Assembly (NCBI GenBank): GCA_038501195.1
Contig: JBBPUQ010000003.1
Coordinates: 1 to 64,000 of the forward strand
Reading direction: 5' to 3'
Length of the DNA: 64,000 bases
Source: Nemania diffusa
Lineage: Eukaryota; Ascomycota; Sordariomycetes; Xylariales; Xylariaceae
In this document: positions 1 through 14,260 of the stretch, in pieces
Position numbering within the stretch: the first letter of the stretch is position 1
How the letters are laid out: each line of letters starts with the position of its first letter
Position numbers and translations under genes: made by a program
The notes under the pieces: model-generated
Told to the model about the DNA's origin: nothing
Databases searched by the model: none
The model's input: only the letters and a program-made list of their open reading frames with translations

Positions 1-134
1 CCTAACCCTAACCCTAACCCTAACCCTAACCCTAACCCTAACCCTAACCCTAACCCTAACCCTAACCCTAACCCTAACCCTAACCCTAACCCTAACCCTA
101 ACCCTAACCCTAACCCTAACCCTAACCCTAACCG
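1..134. repeat. Telomere, (CCCTAA)n
   Basis: About 22 uninterrupted copies of CCCTAA open the window and give way at about 134 to a short C-rich stretch and then to A/T sequence. This is the canonical TTAGGG telomere of filamentous ascomycetes read on the C-rich strand, so base 1 is at or near a physical chromosome end. Confidence 0.98.
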
Positions 135-3100
135 ACCCCACGCCCTTAAACCATAACTTTAACTATAACTTCAACCACATATTCCACTTTTACATAATAA
201 CTTTAATTATAATAATATTATATATTTTTAAACTATAATTTAAATTATAATTTAATTTATTTATATTTTATATTTTTAAATTATATTTTTAAAGTTTAAT
301 TATATTTTTATTTTAAATTATAATTATAATAAAATTATTATATTAATTATATTTTTAATTATATTATATATTTTTATATTATAATTTAAATTATAATTTA
401 AAAAAAAAAAAATTTTTATAAATTTATATAATATAATTTATAATTAAACAATAACTTTAATTAATATTTAAAATAATAAAATTAATTTTTTTTTAAAAAA
501 AAATTTATATATTAATAAAATAACTATTTATTTATATATATATATATTTTTATAAAATTATTATATTAATTTTATTATTTTAAATATTTTAAAATTATAA
601 ATAAATAAATTTTTATATATATTTTTATATATTAAATAATTAATAATATAATAATTAATATTTTTAATAATATTTAATTTAAAGATTTTTTAAAATTATA
701 TTATATTATTAAAAAGTTTAAATTATAACTTTAATTATATTTTTTATTTTAAAAAAAATATTTTAATTATAATAATATATTATATTTTTAAATTTTAAAT
801 TTTAAATTAAATTTTTAATAATAAATAATTTTTTTTTTTTTTTTATATATAAATATAATATATATTATTTATATTAAATTATTTAAAATTATTATTTTAT
901 TAATAATAATTATATATATATAATATAATATAAATTTTAATTAATAAAATTTTTAAAATTTATAAATATATTAAATTTATTTAATATAAAAAAAACTTTT
1001 ATAATTTATTTATTAAAATAATAATATTATTTATAATAAATATATATTTAAATTTTATTATTTAATTTATTAATTATTTATTAAAAAAATTATTATATTT
1101 TATTATAAATAATATTAATTATTTATATATATATATTTTATATATTAAAAAAAAATTTTAAATATAAAATTAAAATAATATTATATTTAATATATTTTTT
1201 TTTATTATATTAATTATATTTAATATATTTCTTTTTTTTTTATATTAATTATTTTAATATATAAATTTATAAATAATATTATAATTTTATAAAATATTAA
1301 TAAATTAATTAAAATGTTTAAATTATTAATTATAATTATAATAATATAATTAAAAATATTTAATTTAAAAAAATAAATATATTATAATATAAATAAATTA
1401 TTATTAAAATTAATTTTAATTATTTAATTATAAATTTATTATTTATTATATATAATTTAATATATAAAATTAAATTAATATTAATTAATAATTATATCAT
1501 TTTTTATATATAATAATAATAATTAATTAAAATATAAATTTTATATTATATATTTATATATAATATTTAATAAATTTTTATTTTTTATTATAATAATTTT
1601 TTAATATTTTTAATAAAAAATTAAATTATAATAATTAAAAAATTATTATAATTATTAAAATTAATAATAATATTATATAAAAATATTTATTTAAAATAAA
1701 TTAAATTTAAATTATTATTAATATATATTTATATATTTATATATAAAATATATTTATTTAAATTTTATTTATATATATTAAAAGTTTTTTAATAATTAAT
1801 TATATTTAAATTATAATTTATATTTATAAAAATTTATATAATTAATTAAAATATTAAAATATTAAAACTTTAAATTATTAATATAATTTATATTTATATT
1901 TATAATAATAATATTTTTTATATAAATTATTATATAATTTTAAATTTAATATTATAATATATTTATTTATATTTATTATTTATATATATTATATAAAATA
2001 AAATTATATTATTAAAAAAATATAATATTTTAAAAAATTATATAATTTTTTAAATAATAAAATTTATTTTAATATTTATTTTAATATTTTATTATAAATT
2101 TATAATTATATTATTATAATTAATATTAATTTAATTTAAAATTTTTTAATAAAATTTATATATTATAATATTATTTTTAAATTTATATAATAAAAAAATT
2201 TATTAATAAAAAAACAATAAAAAAATATTTATTATATATTAATATTAATAATATAACTTTTTATTTAAAATAATAAATATAATTAATAAAAATTAAAATA
2301 TTAAATAATATATAATATATATTATTTATTTATATATAATATTAAATTAAATCAACTTTAATATAAAATATATTATAAAATAAATATTAAATTAATTATA
2401 TATTTAATATTTTTATATAAATAATATAAAATTTTTTAAAAAAACTTTTATAAAAAATATTTAATAAATTTTAAATATTAATTATTATATATATATATAT
2501 TATATATTATTTAAATTAATAATATTTTTAATATTTGAAAAATTAATTTATAAAATATTTTTTATTAATATTTATATATATTTTTATATTTTTAATAATA
2601 ATTAAATAATTATTAAATAAAATATTTATTTAATTAATATTAAATTAAAATTAAAATTAATATATATTAAAAAATATTTATTAAATTTAATTAAATTATT
2701 AATAAAATTAAAAAAATATATAAATTTTATTATTATATATATAATATTTTAAAAAATAAAATAAATTATAATATAAAAAATAAAACAATTTTATAAAAAA
2801 TAATAAAAAATTTAATAATATAATTATTATTAATATATATTAATAAATTAATTAAAAATTTTTATTATTTTTAAATATTATATAAAATATAAAACTTTTA
2901 ATAAAAATTATATAAATATTTAAAATATATTAATTAAAATTAAAATTGTTTATATAATTAATTTATATAATTATTTTTTTTATATAAAATATAAATTATT
3001 AAAATATTTAATATTAATATTAATATAATTATTAATTTTATAAAGTTTTATTATATATAAATTATATTTTATTATTATTAATAAAAAATATAAAATAAAA

Positions 3101-3169
3101 TAATAAAAATAATATATTATTTATTTTAATAAATATTTTATAAAAAAATTTAAATTTATAAAATATAAT

Positions 3170-3470
3170 TTTAATAAATATTATTAATAAAACTTTATAT
3201 ATATATATATATATATAAATTTAAAATAATTTATAAAGTTTAAAATTTATTTTTAAATTTTAAAATTTTATATAAATTTATATATATATTTTATATAAAA
3301 AAATATAATTAAAAAAATTATATATTAATTATTTATATATATATATATATAAAATTTATAAATTTTTATATTTTTTATTTATTTAATTATTTAATAAAAG
3401 TTTTAATTTAAATTTTAATTATATATAATTAATATATATATATAAATTTTATTAAATTATTAATTTAATA
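3170..3470 (+). repeat. Dispersed A/T repeat, copy 1
   Basis: A segment of about 300 bp beginning near ATTATTAATAAAACTTTATA and ending near TTATTAAATTATTAATTTAA. It recurs almost base for base at about 8,062-8,378 in the same orientation, in shortened form at about 7,346-7,548, and more diverged at about 9,800-10,015. Long collinear agreement, not just shared composition, supports true homology. Confidence 0.7.
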
Positions 3471-6400
3471 TTAAATATTTTTTTTTATATAATAATTTTA
3501 ATTTAAATATTAATTAATTTTTTATTATTTTTTTTATTATTTAATTAATATATATATATTTTTATTTATATAATTAATTTTTTTAATATTTAATTAAATA
3601 TTTTTTTTTATAAATATTTATATAAAAATTTAAATTTTATATATATAATTAATAATATAATTAATAATTTTATTATAAAAATAATTTTTTAAAATGTTTT
3701 ATTAAATATATTAATATAATTAAATTTATTAATTATATTATATAATTTATTTATTAATATATTATATATAATTTATTTATATTTAATTAAATTTTAATAA
3801 ATAATATTATTTTTAATTATAAAAATATTTTTTATATAATTTTTATTAATTAATATAATTATAAATTTAATTTAAAAATTTAAATTTTTATTATTTATAA
3901 ATATTTTATTAATAAAAATAAAAGTTTTTATATAATTAAAATTTAAAAATATATAATATAGTTTTTATTATATATTATTAATTTATTATTATATTTATAT
4001 ATTTAATTTTTTAATATTATTTTTTAATAATTTTTAAATTTATATAATAATTAATAAATTATATAATATTTTTTTAATTTATTAAATAATATATTATTAT
4101 AAATAATTTTTTATATTAAAATTAATAATATATAATTATTTAATTTATTTATTTATTTAAATTTTATTTTTATTAAATTTAATAAAATATTTAAATATTA
4201 ATTTTATTTTTAATTTTATATAAAATAATAACTTAGTTTTTTTTTTATATAAAAACTTTTTAAATATAATATTAAAAATATTATTTATTTAAAATTTTAT
4301 AATTATAAATTTATAAAAAAAAATTTTAATATATAATAAATATAAATTATATATAAATATTTTTATATTTAATTTTTAATAATAATATTTATAATAAATT
4401 TTTTATTAATATAATTTAAAATATAATATTTATTAAATATTTATTTTTTAATTTTTTAATAAATAAATATAAATTTTTTAATTTAATTTATTATATAATT
4501 ATAATAAATTATTAATTTATATATTAAATTATTAATATTTATATAAAAATTTAAATTTTATTATTATTTTTATAATTTTATATAATTAATTTAAATTTTT
4601 TATATAATTTAATTATTTTATTTTAATTTTATAATTAAAATATAATTATTAATTTTTTTTAATATAAAATATTAATTATTAATAAATATAAATAATTTTT
4701 TTAATTTTTTTTAATATTAAAATTATATAAAAAGTTATTTTTTTATATTATAAATAAAATATAATTTTTTATTAATAATATAATTTAATTTATATATAAT
4801 AAAATTTAATTAATTTATTTATTATATTAATTATAAAAACTTTATATAATTTTATATAATTTTTAAATTTTTTTTATATTATAATTTTATTTTAAAAAAA
4901 TAAAAAATACATTTTATATAATAATATTAATTTTTTTTTTTAATTTATATAATTTAATTAATATTAATATTTATATAAATATTTTATAATATTTTTATAA
5001 TTTTTTATATAATTTTTAATAAAAAAAATAAATTTTTATTAATTTTAAAATAAACTTTAAAAATTAATAAAATAAATATAAAATTATTTAAAATTTTTAT
5101 AATTATTTATAATATTATTTTTTTATTTATATAATATTTAATTTTTATAATAATTTATTTTATTTTAATAAATATTTTTTTATATAAAATTTTTATTAAT
5201 TATATATTATTATAAAAATTTTTAAATAAAAAATTTATATTAAAATTATATATAATATAAAAAAATAATTTTTAATATATTAAAATTTAATTATTTAAAA
5301 TAAAATATTTATATTAATTATTTATAAAATTAATTATTTATTAATTTATATAATATTAATAATAATTTTATAATTAAAATTATATTTATTTTTTTAATAA
5401 AACTTTAATTTTTTTAAAATTTAATTATATAATTAATAATAATAATAAAACTTTTTAATTTTTTAAAACATTAAAATATTAATATTATTATATTTAATTT
5501 TTTTTAATAATTTTATATATTTTTTTAAATAAAAATATTTAAATTAATAATATAATTTTTAAAATTTTTATTTTATAAAATAATTTTTAATTTTTAATTA
5601 ATTAATATTAAAAAATAAATATTTTTATTTTTATATAATTAATATATTTAAAATATAAAATTTAATTAATTTAATTAATATTAAAATTATTATAATATTT
5701 ATAATTTTAAAATTTTTAATATTATTAAATTAAATTATTATATAATTTAAAATTTAATTTATTTATATAAAAATTTTTTTTTATATAAAAGTTTTAATTT
5801 AAATTTTTTTATTAATTAAAATTTTATTTATATTAATATTTTATAAAATATTTTAATATTTTATATTATATTAATAATTTAAATAAAAATTATTTAATAT
5901 TAATATTTAATTATAAATATATATATTTTTTTTTATTATATAATAAAAATATATTAAATTTATTAAAAAATAAATTATTTTATTTTTAATTTTAAAATTT
6001 AAATTATTATTAAATTTATTATTATATAAAAAGTTTTTATTATTTTTATAATTTAATATAAATATATTATATTTTTTATTTTAAAATATTATATATAATA
6101 AAATATTTTATTTTTATTTTTAATTTTTTTTATTAATTATAATTAATAATTTAATAATTAAATTTTTTATAAATAAAATATTTTTTATTATTTTTATTAT
6201 TTTTATTATATAATTATAATAAATTTTAATAAAATTTTTCTTATAATTATAATTATATAATTATTTTAAATATTTAATATTATATTATTTATTAATAAAA
6301 TAAATATTTAATATATAATAATAATTTTTTTTTTAATTAAAAAAAATTTATAATATTATTTATAAATTAAAAAATAAAACTTTATATATAAATTTTTAAT

Positions 6401-7345
6401 TAATTAAAATAAATTTAAATTTAAATATATTAAAATATATTTATATAATTATTATATAAAATAATATTTTTTTATAATAATTAAATTTTAAAATATATTA
6501 TATATTAATATTATTAATTTTAATATAATTAATTATAATTTTAAAATTTTTTTTATATAATTATAAATTTTAATATATTTATTAATATAAATATTAAAAT
6601 TATTTATATAAATATATTATTATTTAAATTTTTATTATTATTTTTATTAAATTTTTTAAAAATATATATAAATTAATTATTTAATATTTTTTTATATATT
6701 TTTATATTTTTTTTATATTTAATTATTATAATAAATATATATTTAAATATATAATTAATATTTATAAATATAAATTTTATTTAATTATTAAAAATTATTA
6801 TAAATATTTATATAAATTATTTATTTTTAATTTTTAATTATATATATTTTTTTCAATATTATATAAAATATATTAATAATTATATTAAAATAATTATATT
6901 ATTTAAATTAATTATAATATTTTAATATTTTAAATTAATTTTATTTTTTTTAATTTTATTTTTATAAAAAAATAAATATAATTTTTTATATAAAAAATTA
7001 AAATAATTAATTTTAATTATTATAATTATAATTATTATAATTAATTTATTTATAAATTTTAATATAATTATAAAAAAAAATAAATATAAAAATAAATAAA
7101 ATAATTTAAAATTTTATTAATTTTTATATAAAAATAATAAAATTATTATATAAAAATTATTTTAATTTTATAATATTTAAATTTTTTTTATTTAATAATA
7201 AATTTAATTTTTTTTTTTTAATTAATATAAATATTAATTTATTTTTTATATAAAAAATAAAATATTAAATATAAAAATTATTTTATAATTAAATTTTATT
7301 TTTTTATTTTATTAATTTATAATTATTTTTTATAATTATTAATTA

Positions 7346-7548
7346 ATATTAATAAAATTTTATATATATATATTATAAAAAAAAATATAATTAATAAAAT
7401 TATATATAAATTATTTATATATATATATTTATAAATTTTAATTAATTTTTATATTTTTTATTTATTTAATAAAAATTTTAATTTAAATTTTAATTATAAA
7501 TATTTAATTTATATATATAAACTTTATTAAATTATTAATTTAATAAAT
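7346..7548 (+). repeat. Dispersed A/T repeat, internally deleted copy
   Basis: Matches the start and the last two thirds of the 3,170-3,470 repeat, but lacks the internal stretch around TTTAAAATAATTTATAAAGT. Same orientation as the other copies. Confidence 0.55.
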
Positions 7549-8061
7549 ATTATAATATTTAAATTTTTAAATTAAAATTAAAATATAAAATTATATATAA
7601 TAATATTTAATTATATAAAAAATTTTAATTAATAATATAAAATTATAATAATTTATAAATAAATTAATAATTAATTTTAATTTTTAATTTTATTTTATTT
7701 TAAAATTATAATATATTATATAAATTATAAATTATTATATAAATATATATATAATTAATTAATAAATTTATATAAAAAATTTATATATATTTATTTATTA
7801 AATTTAAAAATTAATATTTTTAAAAAATTAAAATAATTATTATTATATATAATATTAATTTATTAATTATTAAAAAATAATATTTTTAAATTTATAATTT
7901 TAAAATTTATAATTAAAAAAAATTTTAATTTTATATTATAAAATTTAAAATTAAATTTAATTATATTTATATTATATTTATAAATTAATATATTATTTTA
8001 ATTTAAAAAAATTAAATAATATAATTATTTAAAATTAATTTTAATATAAAAATTTTATATA

Positions 8062-8378
8062 ATAATATTATTAATAAAATTTTATATATATATATATATA
8101 TAAAAATTTAAAATAATTTATAAAATTTAAAATTTATTTTTAAATTTTTAAATTTTATATTAATTTATATATATATTTTATAAAAAAAAATATAATTAAA
8201 AAAATTATATATAAATTATTTATATATATATATATATAAAATTTATAAATTTTATAAATTTTAATAAATTTTTATATTTTTTATTTATTTAATTATTTAA
8301 TAAAAATTTTAATTTAAATTTTAATTATATATATTTAATATATATATATATAAATTTTATTAAATTATTAATTTAATA
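8062..8378 (+). repeat. Dispersed A/T repeat, copy 2
   Basis: Near-identical to 3,170-3,470. Where the earlier copy keeps a C or G (AAAACTTTATA, TATAAAGTTTA, AAAAGTTTTAA) this copy has T or A, so the two differ by the transitions expected from RIP plus small indels. Confidence 0.7.
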
Positions 8379-8855
8379 AATATATTAAAATATAATATTT
8401 ATTAATTAAAAATTTTATATAATTTATTTATTATTATTTAAATTATTAATATTTAAAAAATTAATATAATTATATTAAATTAAAAATTATAATAAAAATT
8501 AATATTTATATTTTATAATTTATATATAATTTATTTTTTTATTTTTATAATAAAATTATTTATAAATAATAAAAATATAATATTATTATTTAAAATTTTA
8601 ATTATATTAATTATAAATTTAAATTTTTTATAATATTATTTTTTAAAATTTAATTAAATATAAATAAATAATTAAAAATATATTAATTTATAAATTATAT
8701 ATAATAATTATTTAATTTAATAATATAATTATTTTTTTATATAATTATTTAAAAAATTTTAAAAATATTAATTATATTATAAATTTTAATAATATTATAT
8801 TTTAAATAAAAATTATTATATAATTATATAATTAAATTTAATATATTATTAAAAA

Positions 8856-9012
8856 ATAAATTTATAATTAATATTATATTATTATATAAATTATTTAATA
8901 AAAAATATAAAAAATATATTAAATTAATAAAAAATAAATTTATAATTAATATTATATTATTATATAAATTATTTAATAAAAAATATAAAAAATATATTAA
9001 ATTAATAAAAAA
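8856..9012. repeat. 78-bp tandem duplication
   Basis: Two head-to-tail copies of a 78-bp A/T unit starting ATAAATTTATAATTAATATT, with the second starting at 8,934. The copies look identical, so this duplication is younger than the mutation that removed C and G from the arm. Confidence 0.75.
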
Positions 9013-11984
9013 TAAATTTAATTATATATTAAAAATATTAATTTTTATTAATTAATTATATATATATATAATTATAATTAAAATATAAAATTTTAAATAT
9101 TAAAATTTATTTTATATATTTTATATTTTATTTAATATATAATTAATTATATTTTATTATATATAATATTAATAAATATTTAATTAATTTATAAAATAAA
9201 TTTATATATATATATTATATATATAAAATATTTTTTTTAAATATTAAAATAATAATAATATTATATAATTATAATATTATATTTTATTTAAATTTTATTA
9301 TATATAATTTATAATATAAATTAAAATTAATATTAATAATTAATTTTAAATTAATTATAATTAAAAAAATTTTAATTTATTTTTTTTATAAAATATATAA
9401 TTTTTTTTTTTTTTTATATATAAATTTAATTTTATTATATAAAATTATAAATATATTATATTAAATTATTTTAATATTTATAATTATTATTATTTTTATT
9501 ATAAATATAAATATAATTATAAATAAAAAAAAAATTATAAAATATATAAAAAAATTTATAATTAAATTAAATTTTATATAAATTTAATTAAAAAAATATT
9601 AAAAATTTTTTTATAATTATAATATTTAAATTTAATTTTATTTAATTATTTATTTAATATATTTTTAATTATTTAATAAAAATTATTATTTATATTTTAT
9701 ATAAAAAAATAAAATATATATTATAAAAATTATTTTTAAAATAAATTAATTTTTAATTTTTAATTTTATAAATTTATAATTATAATTTAAAATATTAAAA
9801 TTTTATATTAATATATATATATATATTAAAATATAAAATATTATTAAATAAAATATATATAAATTATTTATATATATATTTATATAAAATTTATTAATTT
9901 TAAAAATTTTATTAAATTTTTTTATTTAATATTTATATAATTAATTTATTAAAATTTTAATTAAATATATTTATATATATATATAAATATATATATAAAT
10001 TATATTAAATTATAAATTTTAAATTATATAAATAAAATAAATAAATTAATAATTTTTATTAATAAAATTATTATATATTATATAATAATTAATTATTAAT
10101 ATTTTTATTAATTTATTTTATTAATTTATATTTTATTTATTTATTTAAATATTATTATTACAATAATTTTATTTTAATAATTTAATTAATTAATAAAATA
10201 AATAATATTATAAAATTAAAAATATATATATAAAATTAATAAAATTTAAATATATTAAATAATATAAATAAATTTAAATATATTTATAAATTAATTTATA
10301 AATTTAATAAAATTTAATAAATAATTATAATAATTAATTAATTAAATTTAAATAAATTAAAATATTTTTATTTTATAATTAATAATAAAAAAAATTTTTA
10401 TTTAATTTATTATTAAATTAAAATTTTTTAAAATAAAAAATTTATAATTTTTTTATATTTATATTTATAAATTTATAATTAATTTAATATAATTTATATT
10501 ATTATAAATATATAAATAAAAAATTAATAAATTTTATAAAATTATAAATAATATTATATATAATATATTTTTATTTAAAATAATAAAATTAATTAAATTA
10601 ATATAATAAATATAATTAATTAAATTTTATAATTTTATATAATATATAATTAAAATAATATATTAAAAATAATATTTATAAAATATTTAATTATTTATAT
10701 ATATATATATAATTATATTTTTAATATAATTAAATTAATTTAATTAATTTATTTTAATAATAAATATTATTTAATAAAATAATATAAAATATATAATAAA
10801 ATTAATATATTAAATAAATTTTTTTAAAATTAAAATAAAATTTTAAATTATATAAATTTAAAAATTAAAATATATTTATTATAAAAAAATTAAAAAATTA
10901 AAAAATTAAAATTAAAATATATAATTATAATTATATATTTAATATATATAATAATAAATAATATTTAATTAAAATAAAAAATTTAATAATATTATAATAA
11001 ATATAAATTTTAAATATTATAATAATATTATATTTATATTTTAAAATTTATATTAAATTATATTTAAATATTTTTTATAATATAATATTTATTTTATTTA
11101 TTATATAATTTATTTAATTTATTTAATTTATTATATTTAAAATTTTATTTATTATAATTTTATAATTATAAATTATAAATATTAATTAAATTAATTTTAT
11201 ATTTTTAATTTATAATTAATTAATAATTTTTAAAATATTTATTTAATTATTAAATTTAAATTTTTATATATTTTAAATTATAAATTATAAATATTAAATA
11301 TATATAAAAATAAAAATTATTTAAAATTATATTTTTTAAATATATTTAATAATTAATATTTAATTTTTTTATATATAATTTTAATTTTAAATTATAAAAT
11401 AATATAATAATTTTAATTATAAATTAAATTTAAATATAATATATAATTTAATATTTATAATAATTATAATTATATAATAAATTATAATATAAAATATTAA
11501 TTATATAAATAAAATATTTTTTTAATTATTTAATATAAATTTAAATATTATAAATATAAAAAATTTAAAATTATTATAATAATTAAAAATATTTTTTAAA
11601 TAAAATATTAATAAATAATATTATATTATTATTATATTTATAATAATAATTTTTTATATAAATATTTTTAAATTATAAAAATTTATTTTATTTTTATAAA
11701 AATAATATAAATTAAAATATAATTAATAAAAAAAATAATATTAATATTAAATATTTATAAAATTAATTAAAAATAATAATAAATTATATTAAATTTAAAA
11801 TTAATATTATTAATTAAAATAATAATTAAATTAATTTAATATTATATTATTATTATAATATATATATATATAAATTAAAAATATTTTATATTAATAATTT
11901 AAATTTATATAAATAAATTATTATTATAAATAAAATAAATTAATTTTAAAAATAAATAATTATATTTTAAATAAAATTATATAT

Positions 11985-12110
11985 ATATATTTTAAATATT
12001 TTATATATTTTATATATTTTATATATTTTATATATTTTATATATTTTATATATTTTATATATTATATATATTATATTTATTTTATATATTTTATATATTT
12101 TATATTTTAT
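11985..12110. repeat. 10-bp microsatellite (TTTTATATAT)n
   Basis: About ten successive TTTTATATAT units, slightly interrupted near 12,062-12,080. A simple-sequence expansion inside the A/T arm; no other meaning seen. Confidence 0.8.
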
Positions 12111-14084
12111 AATTATTTTATATTATTTATATATTTTTTATTTTATATATATATTATAAATTTTATATATTTATTTATATTATATATATTATATATATTA
12201 TTTAAAATTTATTTTTTTAATTTTTTTAATATAAATATTATTATTATAAATTTTATTTTAATTTTAAATTAAATAATATTTATAATATAAATATTAAATT
12301 AAATTTATTATATTAAATAATAAATATAAAATAAATTATAAATATAAAAAAAATAAATATTTAATTTTTTAATATTTTATTTAAATATTATAAAATATAT
12401 TAATTTATATTTTTTATTATTATAAATTTAAATAAAAAAAATTAATTTAAATATAAATATAAAATAAATTATAATAAATAATAAATATAAAATAAACTAT
12501 AATAAATAATAAATATAAAAAAAATAATTATTAAATATTTTATTATTTTATTATAATATTAAAAAATATACTAATTTTAAAAAAATTTTTATTTATTATA
12601 ATAAATATTAAATATAAAATAAATTATAAATATAAAAAAAATTATTAATAAATTTTTTAATATTTTATTAAAATATTAAAAAAAATATTAATTTTTAAAA
12701 AAGTTTAACTTATTTTTTTTATTATTATAAATTTAAATAAAAAAACTTATTAAAATATAATATTAATATTTTATTTTAATATATTTAATATAATATATAT
12801 ATTTATATTTAAATTTATAATTATATTTTATTATTTTAAAATTAAAATATATAAAATATATATATATATTTTTAAAATAAATATAATAAAAAAAACTAAA
12901 TAATTTATTTTATTATTATAATTATATTTTATTTATTTATTAATTTATATATTTTTTATAAAATAAACTTTAATTTTATTTTTATATTTTTTTTTATAAT
13001 TATTATTATAATTATTATATAATATTATTAATTTTATATTTTTAATTACTATTTTATTATTAATACTATTACAAAAACAATGTTATTAGTTTTATATTTT
13101 ATACATTATTTTATTGTTAGTACAATTATAAAAATAATGTTTTTATTAAATGCTGAATATAGCTAGAGAAAACAAAACAAAGTGTAAGCATAAAAGCAAA
13201 AGGTACTACTACAAAAAGCTTTTTAGTTAAATAGCTAGTTCTGCTTTTTTTTTATTTTGCTGTTAATACAGCTTTTTAAATAATACTTTATTTAAAACAA
13301 TTTACAACTTGATTTAATCAGCTTATTTTTTGACTTAACTGCTTTATTTTTTATTTTGATCGAACTTTTAATGTAGTTACAACATCAATATATAATTAGA
13401 TTTTAAAGCTATAAGTTTTTATTACTTTTAATAGCAACTTACAACAATTTAATTATTTAATTTATTAATTTTTAGATCGATATTTCGTTTTATTGCTGCA
13501 CTACTTTTTTTTTTGATAGTATTAGTATAATTGAAACATTAAAAAATAACTAGTGTTTACTTTTTCAATCGCACTATATATTAAGCGCTGCTTTTGATAG
13601 CTTAAATTATATTGTTTTCTAATATAGTTTAAAAGTTTTAGACTTTTTTTATAATAATAACTAGAACAGAACAAATTTTGCTATTTTTTTAGCAAATAAT
13701 AACAAAGCTACAGTTGAAGATTTAAATAGTACTATATTTAATAAACTAAACCTGTTTAATTTTAAACTTGACTATTTAACAACTAGTAAAACAATATTTG
13801 AACTTTAAGCTACTATTATTAATAGCTACTTTATTAAAAATACTGATGTTTTAAAAAGCTTGTTATTTATTGCTTAGTTAACAAAAGAAGCTTTTAATTT
13901 AGTTCTTTTGTATAACTAGCTAAAATAGCAGTTTTTTACTCTTTTGAAGTAAAAATACAACTTTGTTTAATATTAATTAATAGTAATATATTAAAAAGTA
14001 TATAACTATAATATATTTTTTAGCTGATTTTACTTTTTGTTTTTTTTATTTATTAACTAAACTGTTTGTTATTTTTAAAAAGTT

Positions 14085-14260
14085 TTCAAAAAACAGAATA
14101 TTTGATTTAAAAACTTTTAAAAAATAGACTATTTAATTTAAAACTTTTAAAAAATAAAATATCTAATCTAAAAGCTTTTAAAAAATAAACTATGTAATTT
14201 AAAAGCTTTTAAAAAATAAAATATTTAATTTTTGCAAATATCTTATTTTTTAAGCTTTCT
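14085..14260. repeat. Hairpin-family repeat cluster
   Basis: Four tandem versions of a roughly 30-40 bp unit with core CTTTTAAAAAATAAAATAT, followed by an inverted arm near 14,235-14,255 (ATATCTTATTTTTTAAGC). It belongs to the same family as the hairpins at 18.0, 19.9, 21.5, 26.1 and 28.3 kb. Confidence 0.6.

Larger units (their letters stand above)
135..13020. other. Near-pure A/T subtelomeric arm, no genes
   Basis: After a few GC-containing bases (135-180) almost every 60-base line holds zero to two C or G residues. No reading frame of useful length exists on either strand. The surviving C and G sit mostly in ACTTT or AAAGT contexts. It contains diverged direct repeats and microsatellites, listed separately. 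The best explanation is duplicated DNA taken to near completion by C>T mutation on both strands; the original content cannot be read. Confidence 0.85.

Noticed and set aside
135..13020. Possible mitochondrial DNA insertion
   Set aside because: The base composition is far more extreme than fungal mtDNA, no mitochondrial gene, tRNA or GC cluster can be read, and the segment directly abuts telomere repeats.
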